DNA of 7,268 bases from Anaerolineae bacterium (GCA_027079895.1 JALWUZ010000176.1:1-7268), one strand, 5' to 3'; positions 1 to 7,268 are shown, counted from the first letter of the stretch. Numbers and translations are program-made. Notes: a model not told the origin generated them from the sequence alone.

Positions 1-201
1 GGCTGGGAGCAACCCTTCCCCACCCCGCCGCCGGAGGAGATGGAGGAACCGGAGCAACCCGCCGACCCGCGTTACATCCCCGTCCTTCCGCCGGACCCGG
101 AGCGGGAGAGCCAGGAACAACCGCTTGAGGAAGAGGAACCGGAACAAGGCCCACCCAAGGGCCCATCCGCTGCGACCGCCAGCGACTGCACCGCGGAGAG
201 C
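1..201 (+). other. Acidic Pro/Glu-rich linker at the 5' edge of the reading frame
   Basis: Residues 1-67 are dominated by Pro, Glu and Gln (for example PPPEEMEEPEQP and LEEEEPEQGPP) and contain no hydrophobic stretch, so this is neither a signal peptide nor a folded repeat. It reads as a disordered spacer between an unseen upstream part and the first DUF11 repeat. A single Cys (codon 187-189) sits just before the repeat array. What lies upstream cannot be told from this window. Confidence 0.75.
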
Positions 202-3200
202 GACCTGGACATTACAGACCATACTCTGAGCGACCCTCCCGCGCCGGGCTATGAGGTGGAATACCAGATCACCGTCAAAAACTATGGGAACGCGGCTGCC
301 CGTGACGTGCGCATCACCGACACCCTGCCGATGAGCGTGACCTACGTCTCCGACACGCCCCCCACCGGCTTCACCACCGCCATCACCACCGGCGGGCAGG
401 TCGTTTGGGAGCGGCAAGTACCGCTCAACCCCTCCGAGATAGTGATCGGAAGCGTGCGCGTGCGGGTCAACGACACGGCTGTGGTGGGTGGAATCCTGAC
501 CAACACCGTCGTCGTCACCACCAGCGACCCAGACGTCAATCCCGCCGACAACCACAACACGCGCAGCGACACCATCGTCACCCCCACCCGCGACCTCCAG
601 GTCACCAAGTCCCTGAATGGCGGCACCCCGATACCGGGCACACAGATCGAGTACCTGTTGCAGTTCGAGAACAACGGCAACTACACCGCCCACGACGTAG
701 TGCTGACCGATACCCTGCCGCCGAGTGTGACCTACGTCTCGTGGTCTGGGTACATGTACAACCCCGGCTATTACGACCTCGACGCCAACATCGTCCCCAC
801 CATCGCCAACGGACAGATCGTCTGGCCGTTGGGGGACATACTTGCCGGCGGCCACGGCTACATCTACCTCACGGTGCGGATCACCGACACCGCCCCGCCC
901 ACCGGAATCCTGACCAACACCGCCGTCATCACCACCAGCGACCAGGAGGCGAACCCCGGCGACAACATCGCCACACGGAGCGACTCCGTCATCACCCCCA
1001 CCCGCGACCTCCAGGTCACCAAATCCCTGTCCCTGTACAGCAACGAGCCGATAACGGGCGCACAGGTCGAGTATAAGTTGTGGGTCAAGAACAACGGCAA
1101 CGTCACAGCCCACGACGTGGTGCTGACCGACACCCTGCCGCCGAGCGTGACCTACGTCTCGTGGTACGGACACTCGTACAACCCCAGTTATTACGACCTC
1201 GACGCCAACATCGTCCCCACCATCGCCAACGGGCAGATCGTCTGGCCGTTGGGGAACCTGATCGCCGGCGGACGCGGCTACATCTACCTCACGGTGCAGG
1301 TCACCGACACCGCCCCGGTCGGCGGGGTTCTGACCAACACCATCGTCGTCACCACCAGCGACCAGGAAACCAGCCCCGGCGATGAGAGCGATACACTCGC
1401 CAGCACCATCGTCACCCCCACCCGCGACGTCCAGATCGCCAAGTATCTGTACAATACCGCGCTGCCCGGCGAGACAATCCAGTATCGGCTGTGGCTCCAA
1501 AATAACGGCAACGCCACCGCTCACGACGTAGTGCTGACCGACACCCTGTCACCGAGCGCGACCTACGTCTCGTGGTCGGGATACGGTAGCGGCCAGGTCA
1601 CTCCCACCGTCGCCAACGGACAGATCGTCTGGCATCTGGGGGATGTGCCGGCCGGGACGAGCGACTCCATCTACCTCACAGTGCAGATCACCGACACCGC
1701 CCCGGTCGGCGGGATCCTGACCAACACTGCCGTCATCACCACCAGCGACCCGGATACCAACTCCACCAACAACACCACCACCCGTTACGACACAATCGCC
1801 AATCCCACGCGCGACCTCCAGGTCACCAAATCCCTGAACTCTGGCACCCCCATACCGGGCGCGCAGATCGAGTACCAGTTGTACTTCACTAACAACGGCA
1901 ACGCCACCGCCCACGACGTGGTGCTGACCGACACCCTGCCGCCGAGCGTGACCTACGCCTCGTGGTCGGGGGATATGTACAACCCCAACTACGACCTCGA
2001 CGCTAACATCGTCCCCACCATCGCCAACGGGCAAATCGTCTGGCCGTTGGGGAACCTGGGCGCTGGCAGTTACGGCTACATCTACCTCACGGTACAGATT
2101 GACGACTCCGTCTCTCCCGGCGCGCTCCTGACCAACACCGCCGTCATCACCACCAGCGACCCGGACACCACACCCAACAACGCCGATACGCTGACGACCA
2201 CCGTCATGGCCCCCACTTTGGATCTAGACGTGTCCAAATCCCTGCACTCCTGGGGTGCAGTGCCCATCGCCGGCAGCAACATCGAGTACCGGTTATCCTT
2301 CCACAACACGGGCAAGGCCGATGCCCACGATGTGCTCCTGACCGACACCCTACCGGCGGGAGTGTCCTATGTCTCGTGGTCTGGGTCTATGTACACCCCC
2401 GGCTTTTACGACCTCGACGCCAACATCGTCCCCACCATCGCCAACGGGCAGATTATCTGGCCGCTGGGAGATGTCGGGACGGGGGACCACGGTTATATCT
2501 ACGTCACGGTGCATATCAGCGACACCGCCGCCGTGCGGGATGTACTGTGCAACCACGCCGCCATCTCCTCCCCGGTCGAAGACAGCGACCCCGGCGACAA
2601 CGTCTTCACCCACACCCTCACCGTCTACTACCCGACCGTGGACCTGGCGGTGAACAAATCGCTCTTCGGGGAACCCGGTGCGCCCGGCGGGAACATGGAG
2701 TACAGAATCATCCTGGGCAACAACGGCACCGCTGCGGCCCACAACATCTTGCTCACAGACACCTTGCCGCCGAGCGTCACCCTGGTCTCCTGGTCCGGGG
2801 GAGCCTCCACCGTCACCGAGACCGCCGACGGCAAACTGATATGGCCTATCGGCACCCTCGCGGCGGGAGTCTGGAAATACCTCTACGTCACCATCCACCT
2901 GGACGACGCGCTGAACGTCGGCGATCTGCTGACCAACACCATCAGCGTCGGCAGCAGCGATACCGACCTGGACGAGCGGGACAACGCCGACACGGTGGTG
3001 ACAACAGTCTCCCCGCCCACCCGTGACATCCTGGTCTCTAAGGGGCTGGACTCAGACCTGGTGCCGGGCGAGCAAGCGCGGTATCGGGTGGAGTTAAGCA
3101 ACCAGGGCAACTTCACCGCCACCGGAGTGATCCTGACCGACACCCTGCCGGCCAGTGTCACGCTCGCCTCCTGGACCGGCCTGCTCTACAACCCAGAGCG

Positions 3201-6200
3201 GCTCCTGCCCGCTCCCGATATCCAGGATGGACAACTGGTCTGGCACATCGGGGAGTTGAAGGCCGGTCAATACGCCCACATCTACCTCTACGTCCTGGTG
3301 GACGAGGGCGTCACCCCCGGCACCGCGCTGACCAACACAGCGGCCGCCTCGCTCACCGAAACGGACGCCAATCCAGACGACAACGAGGTTCAACACCGCG
3401 CCACCGCCATAGCACCGGTGCGAGATCTGTTCATCAGCAAACAGGAAGCGGATCTGCCCGCCTTACCGGGCGGCGAGACGACCTTCCACATCTCGTTCGA
3501 GAACGATGGCAACGCCCGCGCCAAGAACGTGCTCATCACCGACACGTTGCCGACGGGCGTCGCCTACGTTTCGTGGTATGGCAACTACGACGACTCCTAC
3601 ATCTCATACGCGCCGTTGCAACACCTGATCACCCCTTCGATCTCCGGGCAGCAAGTGGTCTGGCGCATCCCGGAGATGGACGCCGGGGCCGACGGAGACA
3701 TCTACCTGACAGTGCGCGTCAGCGACACGGTAACGTTGGGAACGTCGCTGGTCAACACCGTCGTCATCACCTCCGACGCCCCCGACGCGGACATCGGTGA
3801 CAACAGCGACGTTTGCACGTCCACCGTCGCCCAGGTCTGGGACGCCAGCGTCACCAAGAACCTGTCCGGCTCCCCCAGCCCCGGCAATGAGGTTGAGTAT
3901 CAGATCTACTTCCACAACGACGGCAACATGCCGCTCACCAACCTGGTGCTCAGCGACACCTGGCCGGTCAGCGCGACCTACGTCTCATGGGAGGGGAGAA
4001 TCAACAGACTCTCCACCTACCAGGATCTGCCGATGTGCGACGGCGACGCCACGCTCGACCTATCCAATCACCGTGGCCGTTGGGAGATCGGGACCTTGCA
4101 GCCAGGCGAGCATGGCTACATCTACCTATTCCTCCGCCTCGATGACTCCCTCTCCATTGGAGACCAGATCTCCAACGTAGTCACCATCTCCTCCACCGAG
4201 ACGGACAGCGACCCTTCCAACAACATCTACACCAAAACTACCACTCTCGTCGCCCCGCCCGCGTCCACACGGGATGTCTACGTGCATAAATATGTCTCGA
4301 TTCCCGGCGCCCCTGGCGGGCTGCTGCGTTACTGGATCTACTTCCGTAACTCCGGCAACGCCGCCGCTCACGACGTGGTGCTGACCGACACCCTGCCGCC
4401 CGACGCATCTTACGTTTCCTGGTTCGGCTACGGGGAAGACAGCATCACTCCTACGGTCACTGGGCGGCAGGTGGTGTGGCCGCTGGGTACGCTGAAGGAA
4501 TACCAATCCGGTTCCATTTACCTCATAGCCCGCATCTCGGACAGCGTGCAGATCGGCGACCGGTTGGTGAATCAGGTTCGCATCTCGACCTCCGACAGCG
4601 AGTCTGATTACTCCAACAATCAGACATCCACGAGTTACCAGGTGTTCACGCAGCCCGACCTGACCGTGAGCAAGTACAGAAACACGGAGATGGGAACGAG
4701 CGGCGGCTGGATGCAGTACCGCCTTGGAGTCAGTAATCAAGGGGCCTACACAGCGACCAACATCGTCCTGACCGATACCCTGCCGCTCAGTACCAGCCTG
4801 GCCGCCTGGGATGGTATAGCGTGCCACGCGGATATACCGCAGGGCAACTGGTACTGCGATGCGCTCACGGGCACGGTGTCCGTCGTCAACGGACAGGCAC
4901 GGTGGGCCCTGAACGTGGAACTGCCGCCCGCCGGGTACTTCTACTTGTACGTCACCGTGAAGATCGAGGATCAGGCCGCCGTCTGGCAGCCGTTGCTGAA
5001 CGACGTCCTCGTCACCTGCGACGAGATCGAGGAGGAGTACAACGATAACACGGCGTCCAACTCCGCCCGCGTGCTCATGCCGTTTGCCGACCCCGCGGTG
5101 GATAAGTACGTGGGCTACGCCAGCTCCTACTCCCCCGGCGAGCAGGTTTTGTACTCCATCTACTTCGACAACGGCGGCAACATCACCGCCACCAACACAC
5201 TCGTCACCGACGTGCTGCCGTCTGGCATGGAATACACCTCGTGGTGGGGGACTATGTGCGCTCCCCTCTGCGTCTCCGTTGACTCCACAATCACCCCCAC
5301 CATCTCCGATGGGGAGGTGGTCTGGAACATAGGCGACCTGCCACCGGGAACGGATGGCTACTTCTACCTGATAGGCCGCATCACGGACACCATCACCCCC
5401 TGCACCACCTTGACCAACACGGCGCTGATCGCCGGTGACGGTGACTCCTACTTGGACAACAACATCTCGCGCATCCCCATCCGGGTCGGGCAGCCCGTGT
5501 CGCTGACCGGCGTCACCATCTACGGGCCCGATACCGTGCTGGTCGGCCAGGTCGCCGTCTTCACGACCACCGTCTCGCCGGTCACGGCCACCGTCTCCCA
5601 ATACACCTGGTCGAGCGACAACCTGGTCGGCGGCCAGAACACCTCCAGCGGGCTGTACTCCTGGTCGCAGGCGGGGCGGTACACCATCACCGTCCGGGCC
5701 GAAAACTCCCTGGGCGCAGTGACCGACACCCACGTCGTCACGGTCATCTGCAACGCGCTGACGGAGGCCGCCATCGCCGGGCCGACGGAGGGGTACACCA
5801 ACACGACCTACTCCTTCTCCGCCGTCATCACCCCCGCCGACGCCTCCACGCCGGTGACCTACACCTGGACGCCCACCCCGACCGGCGGGCAGGGCGGGCA
5901 GACCGCCCACTACTCCTGGGCCACGACCGGCACACGGACCATCACGCTGGTAGTGCAGAACTGCGGCGGACAGGTCACCGCCACCCACACCATCGCCATC
6001 GTGCCGCTCCCGGCCGGCTGCCCCAACCCGCTGATAGGAGCCGCCATCGTCGGGCCGACGAAGGGATACACCGGCACGGCCTACTCCTTCTCCGCCGTCA
6101 TCACCCCCTCCGACGCCACCGCGCCGGTGACGTACACCTGGACGCCCGCGCCGTACAGCGGCCAGGGGACGGCGAACGCCACCTATTCCTGGGCCATGAC

Positions 6201-7268
6201 CGGCACGCAGACCATCACGCTGGTAGTGTGGAACTGCGGCGGACGGTTCACCGTCACTCACGACATCGCCCTCGCGTCACCCCCGGCCGGCTGCCCCAAC
6301 CCGCTGACGGAGGCCGCCATCACCGGGCCGACGGAGGGGTACACCGGCACGACCTACTCCTTCTCCGCCGTCATCACCCCCTCCGACGCCACCGCGCCGG
6401 TGACGTACACCTGGATGCCCGCGCCGGACAACGGTCAGGGGACGGCGAACGCCGGCTACTCCTGGAACACGACCGGGCCGCAGACCATCACGCTGGTAGC
6501 GCAGAACTGCGGCGGACGGTTCACCACCACCCACACCATCGTCATCACCACAGCCGGCTGCCCCAACCCGCTGCGGGGCGTCTCCATCTCCGGGCCGACG
6601 AAGGGGTACACCGGCACGACCTACCACTTCTCCGCCATCGTCACTCCGTCCAACGCCACCCTCTTGGGGCCGGTGACATACGAGTGGTCGCCGACGCCGG
6701 ACAGCGGTCAAGGGACGTGGACGGCCAACTACTCCTGGCCCACGACCGGCACGTACACCATCACACTGGTGGCGCACAACTGCGGCGGATGGTTCACCGC
6801 CACACACCGCATGCTCATCATCCCGGTGATGCCGCTTTCCACCACCGTCGGGCCGGGCTCCGGCGGGATGATCGTCTACACCGACACCCAGGGGTTGACG
6901 ACGACAGTCCACATCCCCGCCGGGGCAGTGACGGAGGTCACTACCATCGTCTTCACCCCGGTACCGTCGCCCACCGAGCCCGTCTCCGGCGGCCTGCGGT
7001 TCGGCAACCACGCCTTCGACATAAACGCCTACCGGAACGGACAGATGCTCCACAACTTCTCGTTGCAGCAGCCCGTCACCGTCACCATCCACTACTCCGA
7101 TGCGGACGTGGCCGGGCTGGACGAGAGCACCCTGGTACTGTACCGCTGGATACCGTCGCCGGGGTACTGGGAGCGCATCGGCGAGCGGCCTGGTGAGGGA
7201 CAAGCGTTGTACGCCGCCCTGAACACCCTGAAAGCCTGGCTGATGGGGTTCAGCCGGTTCGGCACCTT
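1..7268 (+). CDS. Giant extracellular repeat protein (DUF11 x13, PKD-like x5), partial at both ends
   Basis: Frame 1 is open from base 1 to the window end, giving 2422 codons with no TAA, TAG or TGA. Domains by residue: 1-67 acidic Pro/Glu-rich linker; 68-1831 thirteen DUF11 repeats recognised by TK/SK-L...PG..(I/V)EY, N(N/D)GN.TA..V.LTDTLP, YVSW.G, (I/V)VW..G, GYIYLTV and LTNTA.....SD motifs; 1832-2276 five PKD/Ig-like repeats; 2279-2422 a ZU5-like C-terminal module. Composition is Thr-, Asp-, Asn-, Val- and Pro-rich with few Lys and few Cys, as expected of a secreted beta-sandwich protein. No catalytic motif or transmembrane segment is visible. DUF11 and PKD arrays are known in bacterial and archaeal surface and adhesion proteins, so a structural or adhesive role outside the cell is inferred, and the ligand is unknown. 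The start and signal peptide lie upstream; the stop lies downstream, probably close. No RBS, promoter or terminator is in the window. Confidence 0.94.
202..588 (+). repeat. DUF11 repeat 1 (divergent)
   Basis: This 129-residue unit starts at SDLDIT and keeps YGNAAARDVRITDTLP, VTYVS and GGILTNTVVVTTSDPD. It lacks the YVSW.G tryptophan and the GYIYLTV strand; the equivalent strand reads IGSVRVRV. It is the least typical unit of the array, as is common for an end (capping) repeat. It closes with the Asp-rich junction SDPDVNPADN. Confidence 0.85.
589..1002 (+). repeat. DUF11 repeat 2 (long class)
   Basis: This 138-residue unit starts RDLQVTKSL. It contains NNGNYTAHDVVLTDTLPPS, YVSWSGYMYNPGYYDLDAN and NGQIVWPLGD, then GYIYLTVRITDTA. 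The NPGYYDLDAN insertion marks it as a long-class repeat. Its DNA is nearly the same as repeat 3 over the middle third, and both share the unusual SDQE junction in place of SDPD. Confidence 0.92.
1003..1422 (+). repeat. DUF11 repeat 3 (long class)
   Basis: This 140-residue unit starts RDLQVTKSLSLYSNEP. It shares 64 bases with one mismatch (1191-1254 against 771-834) with repeat 2, and a 46-base exact match (1111-1156 against 1912-1957) with repeat 5. Its junction is SDQETSPGDESD. It is the closest unit to an array consensus. Confidence 0.92.
1423..1809 (+). repeat. DUF11 repeat 4 (short class)
   Basis: This 129-residue unit starts RDVQIAKYL. The NPGYYDLDAN insertion is replaced by a short SGYGSGQVTPTVANGQ turn, which accounts for its shorter length. 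Otherwise it keeps NNGNATAHDVVLTDTL, IYLTVQITDTAPVGG and SDPDTNSTNN. A short unit sitting among long ones argues against simple one-step expansion. Confidence 0.92.
1810..2217 (+). repeat. DUF11 repeat 5 (long class)
   Basis: This 136-residue unit starts RDLQVTKSLNSGTPIPG, the same opening as repeat 2 (RDLQVTKSLNGGTPIPG). Its middle (1990-2058) matches repeat 3 (1192-1260) with two mismatches over 69 bases. It ends SDPDTTPNNADTL. It appears mosaic, with the N-terminal third like repeat 2 and the middle like repeat 3. Confidence 0.92.
2218..2637 (+). repeat. DUF11 repeat 6 (long class)
   Basis: This 140-residue unit starts LDLDVSKSLHS. Its flanks are diverged (TGKADAHDVLLTDTLPAG; AAVRDVLCNHAAISS), yet bases 2406-2453 are identical over 48 bases to 1191-1238 in repeat 3. 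It carries one Cys (codon 2548-2550) in place of the usual Thr/Leu of the LTNTA strand. Confidence 0.9.
2638..3021 (+). repeat. DUF11 repeat 7 (short class)
   Basis: This 128-residue unit starts VDLAVNKSLFGEPGAPGG. It keeps NNGTAAAHNILLTDTLPPS, VSWSGG, IWPIGTLAAG and LLTNTISVGSSDTD. It is the first unit whose DNA clearly departs from the repeat 2-6 group. Confidence 0.9.
3022..3420 (+). repeat. DUF11 repeat 8
   Basis: This 133-residue unit starts RDILVSKGLDSDLVPGEQ. It has NQGNFTATGVILTDTLPAS, SWTGLLYNPERLLPAP, LVWHIGELKAG and ALTNTAAASLTETDANPDDN. The loop after SW.G is a variant of the NPGYY insertion with a different sequence. Confidence 0.9.
3421..3837 (+). repeat. DUF11 repeat 9
   Basis: This 139-residue unit starts RDLFISKQEADLPALPGG. 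It has NDGNARAKNVLITDTLPTG, YVSWYGNYDDSYISYAP in the loop, VVWRIPEMDAG and IYLTVRVSDT. It carries one Cys (codon 3814-3816) in the junction to repeat 10. Confidence 0.9.
3838..4269 (+). repeat. DUF11 repeat 10 (enlarged loop)
   Basis: This 144-residue unit starts WDASVTKNLSGSPSPGN. The core TDTLP is changed to SDTWPVS. The loop after YVSWEG is enlarged (INRLSTYQDLPMCDGDATL), with a Cys at codon 4036-4038. GYIYLFLRLDDS and SSTETDSDPSNN follow. It is one of the two longest units, together with repeat 12. Confidence 0.88.
4270..4653 (+). repeat. DUF11 repeat 11 (short class)
   Basis: This 128-residue unit starts RDVYVHKYVSIPGAPGG. It has NSGNAAAHDVVLTDTLPPD, YVSWFGYGEDSITPTVTGRQ, VVWPLGTL and SDSESDYSNN. 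Bases 4369-4400 are identical to the matching 32 bases of repeat 3 (1111-1142), although the rest of the unit is diverged. Confidence 0.9.
4654..5085 (+). repeat. DUF11 repeat 12 (Cys-containing)
   Basis: This 144-residue unit starts PDLTVSKYRNTEMGTSGG. It keeps NQGAYTATNIVLTDTLPLS. The SW.G motif is replaced by AWDG, followed by a loop with two Cys (codons 4822 and 4855). A third Cys lies at codon 5017 in the LVTCDEIEEEYNDN junction. The loop pair could form a disulfide; that is an inference. Confidence 0.87.
5086..5493 (+). repeat. DUF11 repeat 13 (last, Cys-containing)
   Basis: This 136-residue unit starts ADPAVDKYVGYASSYSPGEQ. It has NGGNITATNTLVTDVLPSG, TSWWGTMCAPLC in the loop (Cys codons 5257 and 5269), VVWNIGDLPPG and TPCTTLTNTALIAGDGD (Cys codon 5401). 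It runs into the first PKD-like domain with only a short IPIRVGQ connector. Confidence 0.88.
5494..5748 (+). repeat. PKD/Ig-like repeat 1 (no Cys)
   Basis: This 85-residue unit reads VTIYGPDTVLVGQVAVFTTT, then SQYTWSSDN, YSWSQAGRYTITVRAENSLG and TDTHVVTV. The Y.W...GRYTITV.A.N pattern is typical of PKD-type domains. Unlike the four that follow, it has no Cys and lacks the GY(T/N)(G/N)T.Y.FSA signature, so it is an older or differently derived copy. Confidence 0.83.
5749..6018 (+). repeat. PKD/Ig-like repeat 2
   Basis: This 90-residue unit starts CNALTEAAIAGPTEGY. It contains YSFSAVITPADA, PVTYTWTPTPTGGQGG, YSWATTGTRTITLVVQNCGG and THTIAIV. The first Cys is at codon 5749 and the second in NCGG at codon 5962. 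Confidence 0.85.
6019..6291 (+). repeat. PKD/Ig-like repeat 3
   Basis: This 91-residue unit starts CPNPLIGAAIVGPTKGY. It contains YSFSAVITPSDATAPVTYTW, GQGTANATYSWAMTGTQ and NCGGRFTVTHDIA. The Cys codons are 6019 and 6235. It is nearly the same as repeat 4 at the DNA level over the FSAVITPSDATAPVTYTW segment. Confidence 0.86.
6292..6558 (+). repeat. PKD/Ig-like repeat 4
   Basis: This 89-residue unit starts CPNPLTEAAITGPTEGY. Its opening (TEAAI.GPTEGYT) resembles repeat 2, while its middle (SDATAPVTYTW, GQGTANA) resembles repeat 3, which suggests a mosaic origin. The Cys codons are 6292 and 6508. Confidence 0.86.
6559..6828 (+). repeat. PKD/Ig-like repeat 5 (last)
   Basis: This 90-residue unit starts CPNPLRGVSISGPTKGY. 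It has YHFSAIVTPSNATLLGPVTY, EWSPTPDSGQGTWTANYSW, TYTITLVAHNCGG and THRMLII. It is the most diverged of the Cys-containing PKD copies. The Cys codons are 6559 and 6781. Confidence 0.85.
6835..7268 (+). other. C-terminal module, ZU5-like, with FSRFG closing motif
   Basis: Residues 2279-2422 are not a PKD or DUF11 unit. They hold a Gly-rich opening (GPGSGGMIVYTDTQGLTTTV), the motif IPAGAVTE (6913-6936), GLRFGNHAFDINAYRNGQ, PVTVTIHYSDADVAGLDEST and LYRWIPSPGYWERIG, ending with MGFSRFG (7246-7263). The IP.GA.....T segment resembles ZU5-type domains. From memory, similar modules close large surface proteins of Chloroflexota, where a '(H/F)SRFAL.G' motif lies very near the C terminus. The gene therefore probably ends soon after the window. 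No sortase motif, transmembrane helix or PEP-CTERM-type signal is seen before the cut. Confidence 0.65.

Noticed and set aside
40..42. In-frame ATG preceded by GGAGGAG as a possible gene start
   Set aside because: The purine-rich stretch abuts the ATG with no spacing, itself encodes Glu codons of the acidic linker, and no signal peptide follows. The frame is also open upstream to base 1.
405..1076. Plus-strand open frames out of register with the main frame (also 1080-1385, 2376-3026, 3797-4180, 6228-7196)
   Set aside because: The Arg/His-rich or Pro/Thr-rich translations lack any domain pattern and lie wholly inside DUF11 or PKD coding sequence in frame 1.
589..5493. CRISPR array or DNA-level satellite
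   Set aside because: The period is about 400 bases, units are divergent, and every unit stays in frame with conserved amino-acid motifs; these are protein domain repeats.
5494..5748. Separate gene starting at the DUF11 to PKD boundary
   Set aside because: There is no stop codon, start codon or gap here; the frame runs straight through a short connector.
4126..6261. 711-codon open frame on the minus strand (and the similar one at 6277-7203)
   Set aside because: They are codon-register mirrors of the real frame. Their products are low-complexity Gly/Val/Arg/Asp-rich sequence whose repetition only reflects the sense repeats, and their ends coincide with rare sense codons CTA and TCA.
1..7268. 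Promoters, terminators, tRNA or other RNA genes
   Set aside because: No non-coding interval exists in the window; GC-rich inverted segments seen by eye fall within repeat codons and lack a U-tract.

Overview
The whole window is the inside of one very large protein-coding gene on the + strand. Frame 1 translates from base 1 to base 7266 (2422 codons) with no stop, no plausible start and no frameshift, so the gene runs off both ends. I found no second gene, RNA gene, promoter, terminator, mobile element or CRISPR array. Shorter reading frames on either strand are shadows of this one.

The product looks like an extracellular, cell-surface or secreted repeat protein (putative adhesin or stalk). 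From N to C terminus it has: (1) an acidic Pro/Glu-rich linker (1-201); (2) thirteen tandem DUF11-type beta-sandwich repeats of about 128-144 residues (202-5493); (3) five tandem PKD/Ig-like repeats of about 85-91 residues (5494-6828), the last four each with two Cys at matching positions; (4) a C-terminal module with a ZU5-like 'IPAGAVTE' stretch, a 'YSDADVAGLDESTL' segment and a closing 'FSRFG' motif (6835-7268). The signal peptide and true start must lie upstream. The stop, and any anchor, must lie just downstream.

DUF11 repeats 2-6 are so alike in DNA (a 48-base exact match between repeats 3 and 6, and 69 bases with 2 mismatches between repeats 3 and 5) that they appear to have been duplicated or homogenised recently. 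Repeats 7-13 are more diverged and carry extra Cys and loop insertions. Repeat 1 is the most degenerate.

Organism: base composition is GC-rich (roughly 60-65 % in the rows I counted) with strong C/G third-position preference. Long DUF11 plus PKD proteins with this type of C-terminal module recall large surface proteins of Chloroflexota (Anaerolineae-like lineages). That assignment is from memory of the family and is tentative. There are no neighbouring genes to support an operon or pathway.
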